Notes: generated by a model from the sequence alone, not told the origin. A DNA stretch of 64,000 nucleotides from Hoeflea sp038900095 (GCF_038900095.1 NZ_JBBMQQ010000012.1:1-64000); one strand, 5' to 3'; positions 1 through 8,458 are shown, counted from the stretch's first letter. Made by a program: numbers and translations.

Positions 1-104
1 GTTTCCGGCATCTAAGCCAAACTCAGGCAGAAATTCCACTTATCCCTGCTGTGCAGTTTTCCCGAGCCACCTCTGTCGTTCGTTGCAAATGGCACCAACG
101 GTAA
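1..104. other. Window-edge sequence without a gene
   Basis: No open frame or RNA-like structure could be supported here. It lies just downstream of the SMEK-domain gene and may be its trailing region or the edge of an accessory insertion. Confidence 0.4.
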
Positions 105-1187
105 CTATGTGGCTCTTCTCTTTTTCTTGGTGGCTACCTTGCCGGTCGTGGTTGGCGGCGGCCCGAACACGCGGAAATCCATATTTTGAAACATGGTACT
201 GCAACTCAGCCTCTCAGCGCAGGTGAAGTTCATGAATCCTTCGCCGAAACAACTCCCATGCTTCGGGCCAGGGAATAGTAAGCGCCAGTGGCCAGAGCGG
301 TTGTTGTCATCTGGTTCGTCATAGTCGATGAAATTGTAGGTATTAAGGACTCGGAGCTCCGCCTCCACGGACGGGACTGATGCGGCTCTGTTTTTCACTA
401 TATCGACGTTGATATGATGTTTATCACTTTTCGGTCGAAGATGATGGTCAGAATTGTCGATCATCCAGCCGTAGAATTCGCGGGTTAAGCGAGGTAGTAG
501 AGCGAGTTCATCTATGAACTCATTGAGCATAACCTCAGCCACATCAACCTCGAATAGCCCCTCAACTTCGGCATGTGTCGCAAAAATGCTCGCGTCTGAT
601 CGCATCACGTCCGGCCTCGGTTCGATGAAATCGGTGACGCTTGTTGAATAGCCGCCAGAAGGTAGCCTTGGCTCAAGTTCAATCCTGACTCGCGCCTGCT
701 CGTCGGCTATCTTGCGTTGGACGGACTGAAGCTTGGGCAATTCGAGTGAGATAATCTGGCGGCACAAAGCTGTCATGTCGATGATATGCTCATCGACATT
801 GAATCCGAATTTCAGTGTCTGAGCGTTTAATTTATATTTTTTTTTACGCTCTCCGATCATCAGGATGTATACGCATTGATATTCACCTGGGAAATTGGAA
901 ATTAGTTTATCTACAGTAGTATTTATTTTTTTTGCATCAGTCCTTGAGGTAACCTGTACTGCTATTTTTGCGGCTTTGTCACCAAGATCAATGCTGGGCT
1001 CATTGCTTCTTTTGCTGTTTAGGTTGCTTAGGTTCCATCCATAGGTCAGATTCAGCACCTCCTTGAAGAAGTCTTCAAGTACTCGGTTGAGGTCGAATTG
1101 GCCTAGCGCGCACCGCTGGTGAACTTGACTGGCAATGGCATCCAAGTCGTCTACGACTTGTCCGACAAAGAAACCTCTAGATGACAT
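105..1187 (-). CDS. SMEK-domain protein, possible defence/conflict protein
   Basis: About 360 aa. The first ~140 residues match the SMEK-domain pattern: an N-terminal helix with the LNRVLEDFFKEVLNLTYGW block, then NLNSKRSNEPSIDLGDKAAK and the AVQVTSRTD strand. SMEK proteins are of unknown biochemistry and are often found in accessory, defence-like loci (family knowledge, weak). Residues ~215-310 look like a winged-helix (VEAELRVLNTYNFIDYDEP), and the C-terminus ends in a Lys/Arg-rich tail (TKKKRRAT). The ATG at 1187 is used; the frame also allows a TTG six bases upstream. The gene is visibly AT-rich compared with the ~63% GC around it, with many ATT/AAA/TTT runs at 820-930, suggesting acquisition by transfer. 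It has no operon partner in the window and is followed upstream by repeat elements. Confidence 0.7.
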   Translation of the reverse strand: MSSRGFFVGQVVDDLDAIASQVHQRCALGQFDLNRVLEDFFKEVLNLTYGWNLSNLNSKRSNEPSIDLGDKAAKIAVQVTSRTDAKKINTTVDKLISNFPGEYQCVYILMIGERKKKYKLNAQTLKFGFNVDEHIIDMTALCRQIISLELPKLQSVQRKIADEQARVRIELEPRLPSGGYSTSVTDFIEPRPDVMRSDASIFATHAEVEGLFEVDVAEVMLNEFIDELALLPRLTREFYGWMIDNSDHHLRPKSDKHHINVDIVKNRAASVPSVEAELRVLNTYNFIDYDEPDDNNRSGHWRLLFPGPKHGSCFGEGFMNFTCAERLSCSTMFQNMDFRVFGPPPTTTGKVATKKKRRAT

Positions 1188-1487
1188 GCACAAACTCCAT
1201 CAAGCTGCAAAATTAGTGGTGCAATTGTTACATACCAATGCCGCTTGCCGTTAGCGTAATTAACACACCCCGCACCATCGGCCCCGATATCCGCACTTCG
1301 GCAATAGCAGGGCCATCTCTATGATCGATACGGGGCACGACGCAGCCATTTAGCAAACCAGTCTTTTTATCGGTATTGGGCCGTATGTGTCGATGCAAAA
1401 CCCCGATCCGTAGATAACGAACGGGCTCAGACCTGCCATTGGCTGGAGATAGCATCAAGGTCCGCAATGGGCCGGAAGCAGACCGCC

Positions 1488-1653
1488 ACCGTCCGCCCCG
1501 GGCTTGATCCGGGGTCCAGCCACCGCGCGTCGGCGCGGTGTGGGACTCTTGAAGCTGCCGCCTTTGATTTCCCGGCTCGTGGACGCTCGTCTGCTGGATG
1601 CCGGAGGCTACGACGTCGCTTCGCTTGTCTGGATCGGGGTCCGGCATGACGGT
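1488..1653. repeat. Palindromic intergenic repeat element
   Basis: The ends are imperfect inverted copies of each other. The left end reads accgtc...cgggcttgatccggggtccag and the right end reads ctggatcggggtccggcatgacggt, giving ~30-base arms around ~100 bases of GC-rich core. Elements with a (C)TTGATCC-GGGGTCCAG core and a GGCATGACGG end are common between genes in alphaproteobacterial genomes. Mobility is inferred; no target duplication was identified. Confidence 0.6.
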
Positions 1654-1680
1654 GGAGACGGCAATTTCGGAACGCGGGGC

Positions 1681-1830
1681 TTTACCCCCCTCTGTCACTT
1701 CGTGACCGAGGGCGAGCCACGGGTCTCGCCCGTCCTTCGGACCCCGCCGCAAGGGGGGAGATTAGAGGTCGCGGCAGCCACGTTGCCGGTTCGAGATTGT
1801 CAACGTGCTGGGGTGTCTGGGTGACACGAA
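1681..1830. repeat. Second intergenic repeat (CCCCTCTGTCACTTCGTGAC type)
   Basis: Begins with ACCCCCCTCTGTCACTTCGTGAC and contains CCGCAAGGGGGGAGATTAG, the two halves of a hairpin-forming module that recurs between genes in Rhizobiales (recognised from family knowledge, not searched). It is followed by gcggcagccacgttgccgg and ends near the terminator. It abuts the palindromic element, so the region is a mosaic of small repeats. Confidence 0.55.
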
Positions 1831-1840
1831 CATTTTTCCC

Positions 1841-1875
1841 CAAACGAAAAAGGCGGCGCATCCGGTGCGCCGCCT
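1841..1875 (-). terminator. Rho-independent terminator of the alpha/beta hydrolase gene
   Basis: Perfect 10-bp stem AGGCGGCGCA/TGCGCCGCCT around a 5-base loop, followed on the minus strand by TTTTCGTTT. It sits 44 bases past the stop codon at 1919. Confidence 0.85.
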
Positions 1876-1918
1876 CTGTATGACCCTAGCCGTCGTCAGG
1901 CCAGCGGAGGCCCAAACC

Positions 1919-3280
1919 CTATTCGCCGGCCTTGAGCACTTCGTAGTGCAGGCCCTTGGCGGTGCGGTTGGGGAAGCCGTGCCAGTGGGTGTGCTCTGGC
2001 TTGTCGGTGCCGTCGTCTTGCTTGGCCCAGATGCCGTCGTTGGAATTGGGGACCAGGTCGAGATAGGCGGCCTTTTCCGCGTCGCCCTTGAGGTGAAGGT
2101 CGAGCCAGGCGGTGACGAAATGCTGCGAGATGTTGTTCATCCGCACCGAGTCCCAGACCGCGTCGTTGTAGTGCTCGGCCAGATTGAAGCCGAGCTCCTC
2201 GTCGACCTTGTCGGCCTCGGCAGGTGCGGGCATCGGTGCGCCAGCATTGTGGTTGGCGTTGTCGAAGGTCAACAGCGCGCGGTCGACGCTGGTGGCGCCC
2301 TTCCAGATGGCGCGGGTGCCCTTCTCGTAGCCGGAGACATCATCGACGGAGCCGGCGATGAACAGCGCGGGTTTTTCTATGCCCTTCAGCGTTTCCTCGT
2401 CCCAGAAGTTCAGCTCCTTGCCCCAGGGGCCGAAGGCGACGATGGTCTTGACGCGCGGATCAGGCAGGGCGTTGTGGGTGTCACTGCCGCTCAGGTGAAC
2501 GCCGAGCGTGCCGTGCGGGCCGCCCCAGGCGTAATCGACCGCTGTTTGGGTGACGCCGCCGCCGGCGGAGATGACCGCGCCGTAGCCGCCCATCGAATAG
2601 CCGACGATGGCGGCGTTGTCGGCATTGGCGAGACCGTTGAGGAAATTGCCATCCTCGCCAGCCAGGCGGGCGATTTCACCGAGCACGAATTTCTGGTCGA
2701 TCGAGCGGTTGACCAGGGTCGAGCCGAAGGCTGCCTTGGTGCGGTAGGTGGAATCGGTGTGGTCGATGGAGGCGACGACATAGCCCTTGGAGGCCAGGTT
2801 CTCGGCCAGGTGCGAGAGCAGGAACCGGTTGCCCGGATAGCCGTGCGAAATGATCACCAGCGGGAAGGCCTGTTCAGCCGCTGCGGGAGCGGCATCGCGC
2901 ATGGCCTGGCCTGTCAGCGTGACCTCGGTCTTGCCGTCGCGCAGATAGGCCTTGAGCTCGTGCGAACCCTCTGCCGCGCTATCCGCCGGATACCAGACCT
3001 CGACGGTCAGCGGGCGGTCGTAGCGCGGCCATTCGGCCGGTTTTTCGGCAGCCGGGTCGATGGCCAGGATGTCGATCTGGCCGGGATTGACCATTTCCAG
3101 CGTGCGCACGCCGATCTTGTAATCGCCATAGGCGGAGAGTTCCGGCGCATCATGGCGCTGGGTATCGATGCGGTTTACGGCAGGTGCGGCTGCGCCTTCG
3201 TGGCTTGCTGCGAGAGCGTTGCCGGCAAGAGATGCAATGGTCATGGCTGAGGCTGCAATAAGTGGAGAAAATCTGAGCAT
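1919..3280 (-). CDS. Secreted alpha/beta hydrolase (dienelactone hydrolase/PAF-acetylhydrolase-like)
   Basis: 453 aa from ATG 3280, preceded by an AAAGG ribosome site. Residues 1-24 are a Sec signal peptide (hydrophobic core, then ALA before AASHEG), so the enzyme is exported. The hydrolase core shows VIISHGYPGNRF at ~142-153 (oxyanion strand) and the nucleophile elbow GYSMGG at 227-232 with Ser229; a later FDNANHNAGAPM segment may supply the His. The substrate is unknown; relatives cleave esters or lactones. The frame stays open upstream to 3814, but that part overlaps the next gene and lacks coding character, so it is excluded. It is monocistronic, with a clear terminator downstream. Confidence 0.85.
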   Translation of the reverse strand: MLRFSPLIAASAMTIASLAGNALAASHEGAAAPAVNRIDTQRHDAPELSAYGDYKIGVRTLEMVNPGQIDILAIDPAAEKPAEWPRYDRPLTVEVWYPADSAAEGSHELKAYLRDGKTEVTLTGQAMRDAAPAAAEQAFPLVIISHGYPGNRFLLSHLAENLASKGYVVASIDHTDSTYRTKAAFGSTLVNRSIDQKFVLGEIARLAGEDGNFLNGLANADNAAIVGYSMGGYGAVISAGGGVTQTAVDYAWGGPHGTLGVHLSGSDTHNALPDPRVKTIVAFGPWGKELNFWDEETLKGIEKPALFIAGSVDDVSGYEKGTRAIWKGATSVDRALLTFDNANHNAGAPMPAPAEADKVDEELGFNLAEHYNDAVWDSVRMNNISQHFVTAWLDLHLKGDAEKAAYLDLVPNSNDGIWAKQDDGTDKPEHTHWHGFPNRTAKGLHYEVLKAGE

Positions 3281-3349
3281 GGTATACCTTTCGCGTTTGT
3301 GTAGAGGACCTGCCCGATATGTCGACTGGCAGCCCCCCCTTAACGACAA

Positions 3350-3374
3350 TGCGACGCTAACGCAGAGCGTCGCA
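3350..3374 (-). terminator. Hairpin after the enoyl-CoA isomerase gene
   Basis: Perfect inverted repeat TGCGACGCT/AGCGTCGCA with a 7-base loop, 32 bases past the stop at 3406. The U-tract is poor, so it may be a weak terminator or an operator for the hydrolase gene that starts at 3280. Confidence 0.45.
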
Positions 3375-3405
3375 CGATGCCAGATCATGAAGCGGCAAAG
3401 ACCGG

Positions 3406-4164
3406 CTACTTCTTTCGCGCCATGAAGGCCTGGAACGCGGCAAGCGCCTCGGCGCTCTTGAGCTGACTGGAAAAGTGCTCGGCTTCCTCGCGCATCCGGG
3501 CAACCACCGGGGCCGGATCCTGCTTGACCAGGCGGCGCGAAATGGCGAGCGCCTGAGGCGGCTTCCGGGCCAGGTGTTCGGCCGCGGCGAACACCGCCGG
3601 TTCCAGCTCTTCGGTGCTGACGGTCTTGTAGATCAGGCCGGCACGCTCGGCGTCCTCGCCGGAAAACGGGATTCCCGCAGCAAGCAGTGCAAAGGCCTTC
3701 TGGTGCCCCATCGCCTGGGGCGCGAGCAGGCTCGAGGCCGCCTCCGGCACCAGCGCGAGATCGGTAAACGGGGTGTGGAAGCGCGAATCCGGCGTGGCGA
3801 AAGTCAGGTCGCAATGCATGTGGATGGTGGTGCCGATGCCGATGGCAAGGCCATCGACGCCGGAGACAACCGGCTTGGCAATGTTGGCCAGGGTGCCAAG
3901 AAAATCGAACACCTCGGTGCCGCCGGCGCCGCCCATGGCAACGGCCATGAAGTCCTGCATGTCATTGCCCGAGGTGAAGACGCCGGGGGTGCCGAGCATC
4001 ACGTGCACCCGCACGCTGTCATCCCGCTCGCCCTCGATCAGCGCCCTGGCCATGGCCGAATACATGGCGCGGGTGATGGCGTTCTTCTTCTCAGGCCGGT
4101 TGAAGCGGATGACATTGATGGCCCCGGTCTCGCCGGCGCGCTCGTTCAGGATATGGTCAGTCAT
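3406..4164 (-). CDS. Enoyl-CoA hydratase/isomerase family protein, isomerase-like active site
   Basis: 252 aa crotonase-fold protein (RPEKKNAIT at ~23-31, SGNDMQDF at ~65-72, CDLTFATPDSRFHTPF at ~118-133). Normal hydratases carry two catalytic glutamates. Here the first position (in GIGTTIHMHCD, Thr113) is not Glu, and the only good candidate is Glu141 in VPEAASS. That layout matches peroxisomal-type delta3-delta2 enoyl-CoA isomerases (FHTPF...PEG.SS), so double-bond isomerisation of unsaturated acyl-CoA is more likely than hydration (inference). ATG 4164 has an AGAGGGA site. It lies 48 bases downstream of the acyl-CoA dehydrogenase gene, in the same operon, so a role in beta-oxidation is expected. 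Confidence 0.88.
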   Translation of the reverse strand: MTDHILNERAGETGAINVIRFNRPEKKNAITRAMYSAMARALIEGERDDSVRVHVMLGTPGVFTSGNDMQDFMAVAMGGAGGTEVFDFLGTLANIAKPVVSGVDGLAIGIGTTIHMHCDLTFATPDSRFHTPFTDLALVPEAASSLLAPQAMGHQKAFALLAAGIPFSGEDAERAGLIYKTVSTEELEPAVFAAAEHLARKPPQALAISRRLVKQDPAPVVARMREEAEHFSSQLKSAEALAAFQAFMARKK

Positions 4165-4212
4165 GAAAGTCCCTCTGGGTATGGCGCCGGCCCGAGGGCC
4201 GGAATTTGCAAT

Positions 4213-5994
4213 TCAGGCCAGCGCGGCGCTGGCGCCCGAAAGGCTCGCAGCCCCGGCGGTGGCACTTGCCGCAAGCCCGCCGGTTTCCGGCGCCAGATTG
4301 GCGGCGGCAAACCGGGCAAGAGCGGCCCGGCCCGCAGCTTCCGGCGCATCCGTGTCGGCAAGCGCACCGCGCACCAGCATGGCCGTTGTTGCGGTCAGGC
4401 CGAAGAGCCTGAGATAGGGTGTCGCGCCGGCGAGTGCGTCGGTCTGGCGGGCTTCCGCGAGTGCTGACTGCATGTAGGCGGTGACAGATTCAAGATCGGC
4501 GATGGCCCGGTCGAGCTGTTCGGCCACACCTTCGAGTGCGGGTGCATTGGAGGCACGCGCGGCTTCCGCGTCGGCCTTGAAGTCGGCGATGAACGCAGCC
4601 ACGGTGGCGCCGCCGGAGAGCGGCAGCTTGCGCATCACAAGGTCAATTGCCTGGATGCCGTTGGTGCCCTCGTAGATCGGCGCAATCCGTGCGTCGCGCA
4701 GCAGCCGTGCGGCGCCGGTTTCCTCGATGAAGCCCATGCCGCCATGCACCTGAACGCCGAGGGAAGCGACCTCGAGGCCGATATCGGTGGCAAAGGCCTT
4801 GGCAATCGGGGTGATCAGGCTGGCGCGCTCGGACCATGCCCTGGCCTCCTCGCCTTCGCTGACGCGGGCCATGTCGAGCGCCTCGGCGCAGGAATAGGTG
4901 ATGGCGCGCGCGCCCTGCGTCAATGCCTTCATGGTCATCAGCATGCGGGCGACATCAGGGTGTTCGATGATCGGGCTCATGCCCTCGCCCTTGTGGCCGG
5001 GCGCACGGCCCTGGGTGCGTTCCTTCGCGTAGGCCAGCGCCTTCTGGTAGGCGGTTTCCGCCACCGCAACGCCCTGCATGCCGACGGCAAGACGGGCGTT
5101 GTTCATCATCGTGAACATGCAGGCGAGACCGCGGTTTTCCTCGCCGACCAGCCAGCCGATGGCGCCGGGCGTGTCGCCAAACTTGCCGTCGCCGTAGATC
5201 ATTGTGCAGGTTGGCGAGGCATGAATGCCAAGCTTGTGCTCGAGGCCTGAGCAGAAAGCATCATTGCGCTCACCGAGCTTGCCGTCATCGCCGACAAAGA
5301 ACTTGGGCACCAGGAACAACGAGATGCCGCGGGTGCCGGCGGGAGCATCGGGCAGACGCGCCAGAACCAGGTGGACGATGTTGTCGGTGAAATCGTGCTC
5401 GCCATAGGTGATGAAGATCTTCTGGCCGAAAATCCGGTAAGTGCCGTCGCCAACCGGCTCGGCGCGCGCCTTGAGCGCATTGAGGTCAGATCCCGCCTGC
5501 GGTTCGGTCAGGTTCATCGTCCCCATCCACTCGCCGGTGACGAGTTTTTCGAGATACTTGGCCTTGAGGTCGTCGGAGGCATGCTTGTCGATCGCCTCGA
5601 CCGCGCCCATGGTCAGCGTCGGGCCGATGGCAAAGGCCAGGGATCCGGAATTCCACATTTCAAGGGCTGCCACGGAGAGCAGCATCGGCAGGTCCTGGCC
5701 GCCAAATTCCTCGGGCCCGGTCAGGCCGTTCCAGCCGCCTGCAATCCAGTTCTGGTAAAGCTCTTTCCAACCCGGCGGTGTTGTGACCGCCCCGTCCTTG
5801 AGCACTGCGCCGTGCGTGTCGCCAATCTCGCTCAGAGGCGCGATCTCGTCGGAGGCAAAGCGTCCGGCTTCGGCCAGGATTGCATCCACGAGGTCCTCCC
5901 CCAGATCCCCGAAACGCCCTGTTTCCAGTGCCTTGCGCAGACCCGCGACAGATTTGAGGGTGTGAGCAATTTCGTCTACCGGCGCACGATACAT
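4213..5994 (-). CDS. Acyl-CoA dehydrogenase (long form, DmdC-like)
   Basis: 593 aa, the longer acyl-CoA dehydrogenase type with an added C-terminal helical domain (after ~470), like 3-methylmercaptopropionyl-CoA dehydrogenase DmdC and related enzymes. It shows the FAD/substrate motifs NLTEPQAGSDL (161-171) and GQKIFITYGEHDF (190-202), plus MNNARLAVGMQG (297-308) and the catalytic-base region IYEGTNGIQ with Glu442. It oxidises acyl-CoA to 2-enoyl-CoA in the cytoplasm. ATG 5994 follows AGGAG. It is the first gene of the operon with the enoyl-CoA isomerase; a LiuR-like palindrome lies ~70-85 bases upstream. The acyl chain cannot be read from sequence, so DmdC function is not claimed. Confidence 0.9.
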   Translation of the reverse strand: MYRAPVDEIAHTLKSVAGLRKALETGRFGDLGEDLVDAILAEAGRFASDEIAPLSEIGDTHGAVLKDGAVTTPPGWKELYQNWIAGGWNGLTGPEEFGGQDLPMLLSVAALEMWNSGSLAFAIGPTLTMGAVEAIDKHASDDLKAKYLEKLVTGEWMGTMNLTEPQAGSDLNALKARAEPVGDGTYRIFGQKIFITYGEHDFTDNIVHLVLARLPDAPAGTRGISLFLVPKFFVGDDGKLGERNDAFCSGLEHKLGIHASPTCTMIYGDGKFGDTPGAIGWLVGEENRGLACMFTMMNNARLAVGMQGVAVAETAYQKALAYAKERTQGRAPGHKGEGMSPIIEHPDVARMLMTMKALTQGARAITYSCAEALDMARVSEGEEARAWSERASLITPIAKAFATDIGLEVASLGVQVHGGMGFIEETGAARLLRDARIAPIYEGTNGIQAIDLVMRKLPLSGGATVAAFIADFKADAEAARASNAPALEGVAEQLDRAIADLESVTAYMQSALAEARQTDALAGATPYLRLFGLTATTAMLVRGALADTDAPEAAGRAALARFAAANLAPETGGLAASATAGAASLSGASAALA

Positions 5995-6063
5995 GTTATC
6001 TCCTCATTGCTGCCCGCCAGAGCATCGCGGCGGGATCTTGCCCGCTTTCATGGCTAAGTTGTT

Positions 6064-6079
6064 TTTACGTAAACGTCAA
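6064..6079 (-). promoter_or_regulatory. LiuR-like operator upstream of the acyl-CoA dehydrogenase
   Basis: TTTACGTAAACGTCAA resembles the ACGT-N2-ACGT palindromes bound by LiuR-type MerR regulators of branched-chain amino acid and fatty acid catabolism. The position fits a promoter operator. Assignment is by motif and gene context only. Confidence 0.45.
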
Positions 6080-6217
6080 TTTGAGAGGTAGAACTTAGCG
6101 CGCATTCGAGGAGATTCAAACATGTGAAATGCGGCCCGGGCGATTGACGGGGCGCAAGGCACCCGGAATCAGCGAGCATAGCCGTCAACAAGCAGGCAGC
6201 AGCCTGGGGCTTGCCGG

Positions 6218-7279
6218 TCAGGGCTTGTAGATCATCCAGCCGGTTGTGGTTCCGGCGTGCTCGGTGTTGGAATAGAACGTGACCCGGTCACCGCCGTCCC
6301 TGGAGGATGTGCCCATTGCCTTTTCGGCATGGCTCATCAGCTGCCCTGCCCCTTCGGCAACCGGCGACATGACGATGCCTATCGACAAGGTGGCATGTCC
6401 GATGCTGCGGCCGGTCTTGGGATGAATGAGAGGCTTGGCCCCGGCGGCAATGCGCAGACGGTCCACCACCCGCATGATCTCGGCCTCATCGGAGGTGTTG
6501 ATCAGGAAGGCGAAACAATTGCCGTCGAGATGGGCAACGAGATCGCCGGCCTGGGTTGCCGTCTTGAAAAGATGGCCGACATGGCGCACGGCGAAATCCC
6601 CGGTGCCCTTGTCATCGGCTTCACAGATGCGCTTGAAATCGTCAATCTCGGCATAGGCCAGGCCGCACATCATCGGCAGTTCGGGATTGGCGTAGATGCG
6701 GGCGGCGGCTTTGTTGAAGGACCTGCGATTGGCGAGACCGGTCAACGGGTCGACGAACTTCATCCGCTCGAATTTCTCGATGTCGGCCTTGACCCCGTCG
6801 AGCTGGGCCGCCTGTTCGGATGCCTCGGCAATCATGGCTTCGCTCTTGGATGCCTGCTTTTCCGTGGCCTCGCTGAGCTGCTGGATCGAGCGGTTGAGCG
6901 CCTCCTGATCCACCTCTCCGTCGGACGCGAATGTGCGCGAGGCTTCACTGATGATCTTGCTGTAATCGGTGAGAGAGGATTTCTCCTCCTCGACAAGCGA
7001 CATGAAGGTGGTCATCTGCGTGCGCATGCGGTCATTTGTCTTGGCCAGATGCGTCTCTTCATGCTGATGCGGAACATATTTCCTGCCCAGTTCATCGAGC
7101 GCGCGCTGGGTCTTGTTTTTGCCAAGGGCGACAAATTCCTTGGTCAATTCCGGGTTCGTGCCGGAATAGGCTTCATAAACAAGCTCATAATTGCGCGGCA
7201 ATCCCTCGATTCCCATCTGGTACATCGCAGTGGCCACGCGAAGTGCGATAGAAGATGCAGCTGAGGTTTGCGTGTTCAT
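6218..7279 (-). CDS. GGDEF-fold protein with degenerate active site
   Basis: 353 aa from ATG 7279; an in-frame GTG nine bases upstream is the alternative. Residues 1-80 form an N-terminal helical region, ~80-170 are charged and probably coiled coil, and ~170-340 are a GGDEF domain (FVDPLTGLANRRSF at 175-188, then EIDDFKRICEADDKGTGD). The signature that should read GG[DE]EF is DGNCF (252-256), so diguanylate cyclase activity is unlikely. Such proteins can still bind GTP or act as partners. It is cytoplasmic with no membrane segment, and is transcribed divergently from the Sua5 gene. Confidence 0.85.
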   Translation of the reverse strand: MNTQTSAASSIALRVATAMYQMGIEGLPRNYELVYEAYSGTNPELTKEFVALGKNKTQRALDELGRKYVPHQHEETHLAKTNDRMRTQMTTFMSLVEEEKSSLTDYSKIISEASRTFASDGEVDQEALNRSIQQLSEATEKQASKSEAMIAEASEQAAQLDGVKADIEKFERMKFVDPLTGLANRRSFNKAAARIYANPELPMMCGLAYAEIDDFKRICEADDKGTGDFAVRHVGHLFKTATQAGDLVAHLDGNCFAFLINTSDEAEIMRVVDRLRIAAGAKPLIHPKTGRSIGHATLSIGIVMSPVAEGAGQLMSHAEKAMGTSSRDGGDRVTFYSNTEHAGTTTGWMIYKP

Positions 7280-7458
7280 AAAGGTCACTCATTGAAAAAA
7301 TGCATATGAACAGTTGTAGCGAGGAAAGCTTATGGGCTTGCTAAGTAGATCGCTTCAATTTGAACTTTCGCGCGCCACAGGAAAGTACTGGCGGCAACAT
7401 GGTCGATTGCGCGAGCGCGGGGCGGCTGATAGAGCATGCGCTGAAAAATGGACAGGTC

Positions 7459-8433
7459 ATGGTGCGCATTCTCCCGATTTCCGATCCCGGCACGCTTGAT
7501 GCTGCAATTGAAGTCTTGCGGCGCGGTGAACCCGTCGCAATCCCGACCGAAACCGTCTACGGACTGGCCGCCGATGCCACCGATCCGGCTGCGATCACCT
7601 CGATCTACGAGGCCAAGGGGCGGCCGCGCTTCAACCCGCTGATTGCGCATGTGGCCAACATTGAAATGGCAAGGGCGCATGTGACGTTCTCACCACTGGC
7701 CGAGCGGCTTGCCGAGGCATTCTGGCCGGGGCCGCTGACCCTTGTTCTTCCGCTCAAGGAGACCGGGAAAATCCATCCGCTCGCCACCGCCGGGCTTGGC
7801 ACCGCAGCGGTGCGCATGCCCGAGGGGTTTGCCCGCGAGCTGATTGCCGAGTTCGGACGCCCGCTGGCGGCCCCCAGCGCCAACCGTTCGGGCCGGATCA
7901 GTCCAACCACCGCGCAACACGTGGCTGACGATCTTGGCGACCGGATCAGCCTGGTCCTCGATGGCGGCAACTGCCGGATCGGGGTGGAATCCACGATCCT
8001 GGCGCTCAACGACGGGCGTTTGCGCCTTCTCAGGCCGGGCGGCGTTCCCGTGGAAGCCATCGAGGAAGCCGTAGGCATGGCGATCGAACGGCCAGGCAAA
8101 CAATCCGGAGGCGGCCCGGTCATCGCGCCGGGCATGCTGGCCTCGCATTATGCGCCGGATGCGCAGCTGAGGCTGAATGCGACGGAAGCCAGGCCTGGGG
8201 AGGCCATCATCCGGTTTGGAGGAACCCCGCTTGCGGGCGAAGACCAGGCAAAGTCCGTCATGGACCTTTCGCCATCCTGTGATTTGCGTGAGGCCGCAGC
8301 GAACCTGTTTGACCTGCTCAAGCGCGCGGATGCGACGGGTGCGACCGGGATTGCTGTTGCCCCGGTTCCCGGGCACGGGCTTGGCGAAGCAATCAACGAC
8401 CGCCTGAACCGGGCCGCGGCCCCCAGGAACTAA
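7459..8433 (+). CDS. L-threonylcarbamoyladenylate synthase (Sua5 type)
   Basis: 324 aa, the long Sua5 form: an N-terminal YrdC domain (~1-200) plus a C-terminal Sua5 domain (~220-324). It makes L-threonylcarbamoyl-AMP from threonine, bicarbonate and ATP, the first step of t6A37 modification of ANN-decoding tRNAs. Diagnostic segments are PTETVYGLAADA, the KGRPRFNPL lysine/arginine loop and APSANRSGRIS. The linker IAPGMLASHYAP is typical of Sua5. ATG 7459 follows GGACAGG; the frame is open back to 7360 but homology begins at MVRILPI. Confidence 0.93.
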   Translation: MVRILPISDPGTLDAAIEVLRRGEPVAIPTETVYGLAADATDPAAITSIYEAKGRPRFNPLIAHVANIEMARAHVTFSPLAERLAEAFWPGPLTLVLPLKETGKIHPLATAGLGTAAVRMPEGFARELIAEFGRPLAAPSANRSGRISPTTAQHVADDLGDRISLVLDGGNCRIGVESTILALNDGRLRLLRPGGVPVEAIEEAVGMAIERPGKQSGGGPVIAPGMLASHYAPDAQLRLNATEARPGEAIIRFGGTPLAGEDQAKSVMDLSPSCDLREAAANLFDLLKRADATGATGIAVAPVPGHGLGEAINDRLNRAAAPRN

Positions 8434-8458
8434 ACCGGTCGTCCGGTTACGGCCCGGA

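Larger units (their letters stand above)
1188..1918. other. Gene-free stretch with repeat elements and a terminator
   Basis: Frames in this stretch look spurious: low-complexity Arg/Pro/Gly translations without homology signals. It holds two intergenic repeat elements (1488-1653 and 1681-1830) and a rho-independent terminator (1841-1875). The 1194-1480 part contains nothing recognisable. Confidence 0.6.

Noticed and set aside
1228..1824. Overlapping small frames on both strands in the repeat region
   Set aside because: Their translations are Arg/Pro/Gly-rich and come from the repeat elements; no domain or ribosome site supports them.
3281..3814. N-terminal extension of the hydrolase frame
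   Set aside because: It overlaps the enoyl-CoA isomerase gene, and a good signal peptide with ribosome site starts at 3280.
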